Shown one piece after another: positions 62,593-64,000 of a stretch of DNA of 64,000 nucleotides. Location: positions 2,368,501 through 2,432,500 of the forward strand of contig NC_085130.1 of the NCBI RefSeq assembly GCF_030269925.1, in the 5' to 3' direction. Under the pieces are notes generated by a model, which was not told the origin of the DNA, searched no databases, and worked only from the letters and a program-made list of their open reading frames with translations. A program made the translations under genes and the position numbers. This DNA comes from Bombyx mori. Lineage: Eukaryota > Arthropoda > Insecta > Lepidoptera > Bombycidae. The stretch's first letter is position 1. Each line of letters begins with the position of its first letter.

Positions 62593-64000
62593 TCATTCCC
62601 ACGTAGTGCCATCTAGTAAATAATCCTTAACTTTATAATATGCCTTGTTGCACAAACGTTCCTTAACAGTTTTCTTAAATCTATGAACAGGTAGTAGTTG
62701 AACGTTTAGTGGGATCTTGTTGAAAAGCTGTACACCCAGCCCCCTAAAAGAGTTGCTTATTTTCTTAATTCGAGCCGCCGGCAACGCAAGCCTATGTTTG
62801 TTCCTAGTGTTCACATTGTGCAAATCACAGACTCTGGGGAATTCTTCAATGTTTTTACGCACGTACAATAAATTTTCAAAAATGTATTGGGACGCTAAAG
62901 TTAGAATTTTGATTTCCTTAAACTTGTCCCTCAAGGATTCCCTCGGGTGCATATTATAAATAGCACGAATAGCCCTCTTCTGCAGGATGAAAATCGTTTC
63001 GACATCGGCAGCATTGCCCCATAGTAAAATGCCATAGGACATAACACTATGAAAATAACTAAAATAAACCAGGCGTGCCGTATCTTCATTAGTATACATT
63101 CGTATTTTTTTTACCGCAAACGCTGCAGAACTAAGCCTACTCGCTAACTTGCATATGTGAGGACTCCACTGCAGCTTGGAATCAACTGTTATACCAAGAA
63201 AAACTGTCGAATCCACAAGCTCCAGTGTCTCTCCACTTACAGTAATATTAGTGTCTACTTGTCTAACATTAGGTGCGGTAAATTTTATACATTTTATTTT
63301 TTTGTTATTTAACTAAACCAATGTACCACGCGCGAGATAGCATCATTCACATCGTCATAATCTTCCAAATGTCGTTTAATTTTAAACAATAATGATGTAT
63401 CATCAGCGAATAATACGACCTCGTGACGGGTTTCAATAAACTTAGGTAAATCATTGATATATACAAGAAATAGGAAGGGACCCAATATGGAACCCTGAGG
63501 AACACCCATATTAAGTAAGACACCGGAAGATCTCGTTCCTTTAACGTCTACCTTTTGGATTCTTCCGGATAAATAAGATTTAATAAGTTCTAATGAAACG
63601 CCCCTAATACCATAATGGTGTAATTTCCTCAACAATGTATTATGCTCAACACAATCAAAAGCTTTAGATAAGTCGCAGAAAACCCCAAGGGCATTATGCG
63701 ACTCTTCCCAAGCCTGAAAAATATTTTTAATGAGATCTACACCTGCATCAATAGTTGACCGACCTCTAGTGAATCCATATTGTTTGTTATGAAGCAGGTT
63801 ATTGGAATTGAAGTGGTTCAAAAGTTGTTCCAGAATAATTTTTTCAAAAATTTTACTCAATGTAGGTAGTACTGAAATGGGCCTAAAGTTAGAGGGGTCA
63901 AAAGTACTACCAGATTTAAATAAAGGTATTATTTTACTATATTTCATTAGATCAGGAAACACACCACCATCAATACAGTCATTAAATATTGTAGCAAGGT
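62593..64000 (-). pseudogene. Non-LTR retrotransposon reverse transcriptase (CR1/Jockey-like), frameshifted, runs off the window
   Basis: Open from the right edge to 63309: FPDLMKYSKIIPLFKSG, FRPISVLPTLSKIFEKII, YGFTRGRSTIDAGVDLI, FCDLSKAFDCVEHNTLL, MGVPQGSILGPFLFLVYIND and FADDTSLLF (the catalytic Asp pair). A single missing base near 63308 shifts the frame; it then continues to 62593 (TVFLGITVDSKLQWSPHICK, HSVMSYGILLWGNAADV, HNVNTRNKHRLALPAARI, NKAYYKVKDYLLDGTTWE). The endonuclease half lies beyond the window. The element looks young apart from the frameshift. Confidence 0.85.

Overview
The window is lepidopteran nuclear DNA, almost certainly Bombyx (B. mori or B. mandarina). It is AT-rich and intron-rich, and it carries about 30 copies of the silkworm SINE Bm1 plus Helitron, mariner, maT, pogo-like, Harbinger-like and non-LTR debris. 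No bacterial-type genes, rRNA or CRISPR are present. Most long open frames lie inside repeats and are not genes.

Two complete host genes can be rebuilt exon by exon from splice sites and reading-frame phase. The first is Spred on the + strand (coding 2257-25904, 12 exons, about 471 residues). It has an N-terminal EVH1 domain and a C-terminal Cys-rich Sprouty domain, the layout of a membrane-bound inhibitor of Ras/ERK signalling. The second is on the - strand (coding 52383 down to 31552, 12 exons, 487 residues): a secreted, GPI-anchored protein with three Ig domains and one FNIII domain, best matched to wrapper, a glial surface protein. The two genes converge, with stop codons about 5.6 kb apart. 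Every exon junction fits in phase; only the donor of Spred exon 5 is ambiguous.

Layout: 1-2256 Spred upstream and 5' region; 2257-25904 Spred with repeat-filled introns (long-TIR element at 5.6-7.25 kb, Harbinger-like at 8.0-8.7, Helitrons at 9.6-10.4, Tc1-like remnant at 11.9-12.8, pogo-like at 17.7-18.4, CRE-bearing minisatellite at 19.0-19.4); 25.9-31.5 kb Spred 3' region and intergenic; 31.5-52.4 kb wrapper with a maT transposon (42.1-43.6 kb) and many SINEs in its introns; 52.4-64 kb intergenic repeats with a near-intact mariner (54.5-55.8), a GC-rich retroelement tail with a 15-bp target duplication (55.9-56.2), a possible first exon behind a CpG-rich stretch (57.87-58.0) and a non-LTR reverse transcriptase running off the right edge (62.3-64.0).

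The most notable points are: a Spred intron made almost entirely of a nine-unit minisatellite, each unit holding a perfect TGACGTCA palindrome and a copy of a splice-donor-like sequence; loss of both canonical cysteines from the third Ig domain of the wrapper-like protein; and several nested insertions that give a relative age order. I did not find a convincing wholly new biological system.
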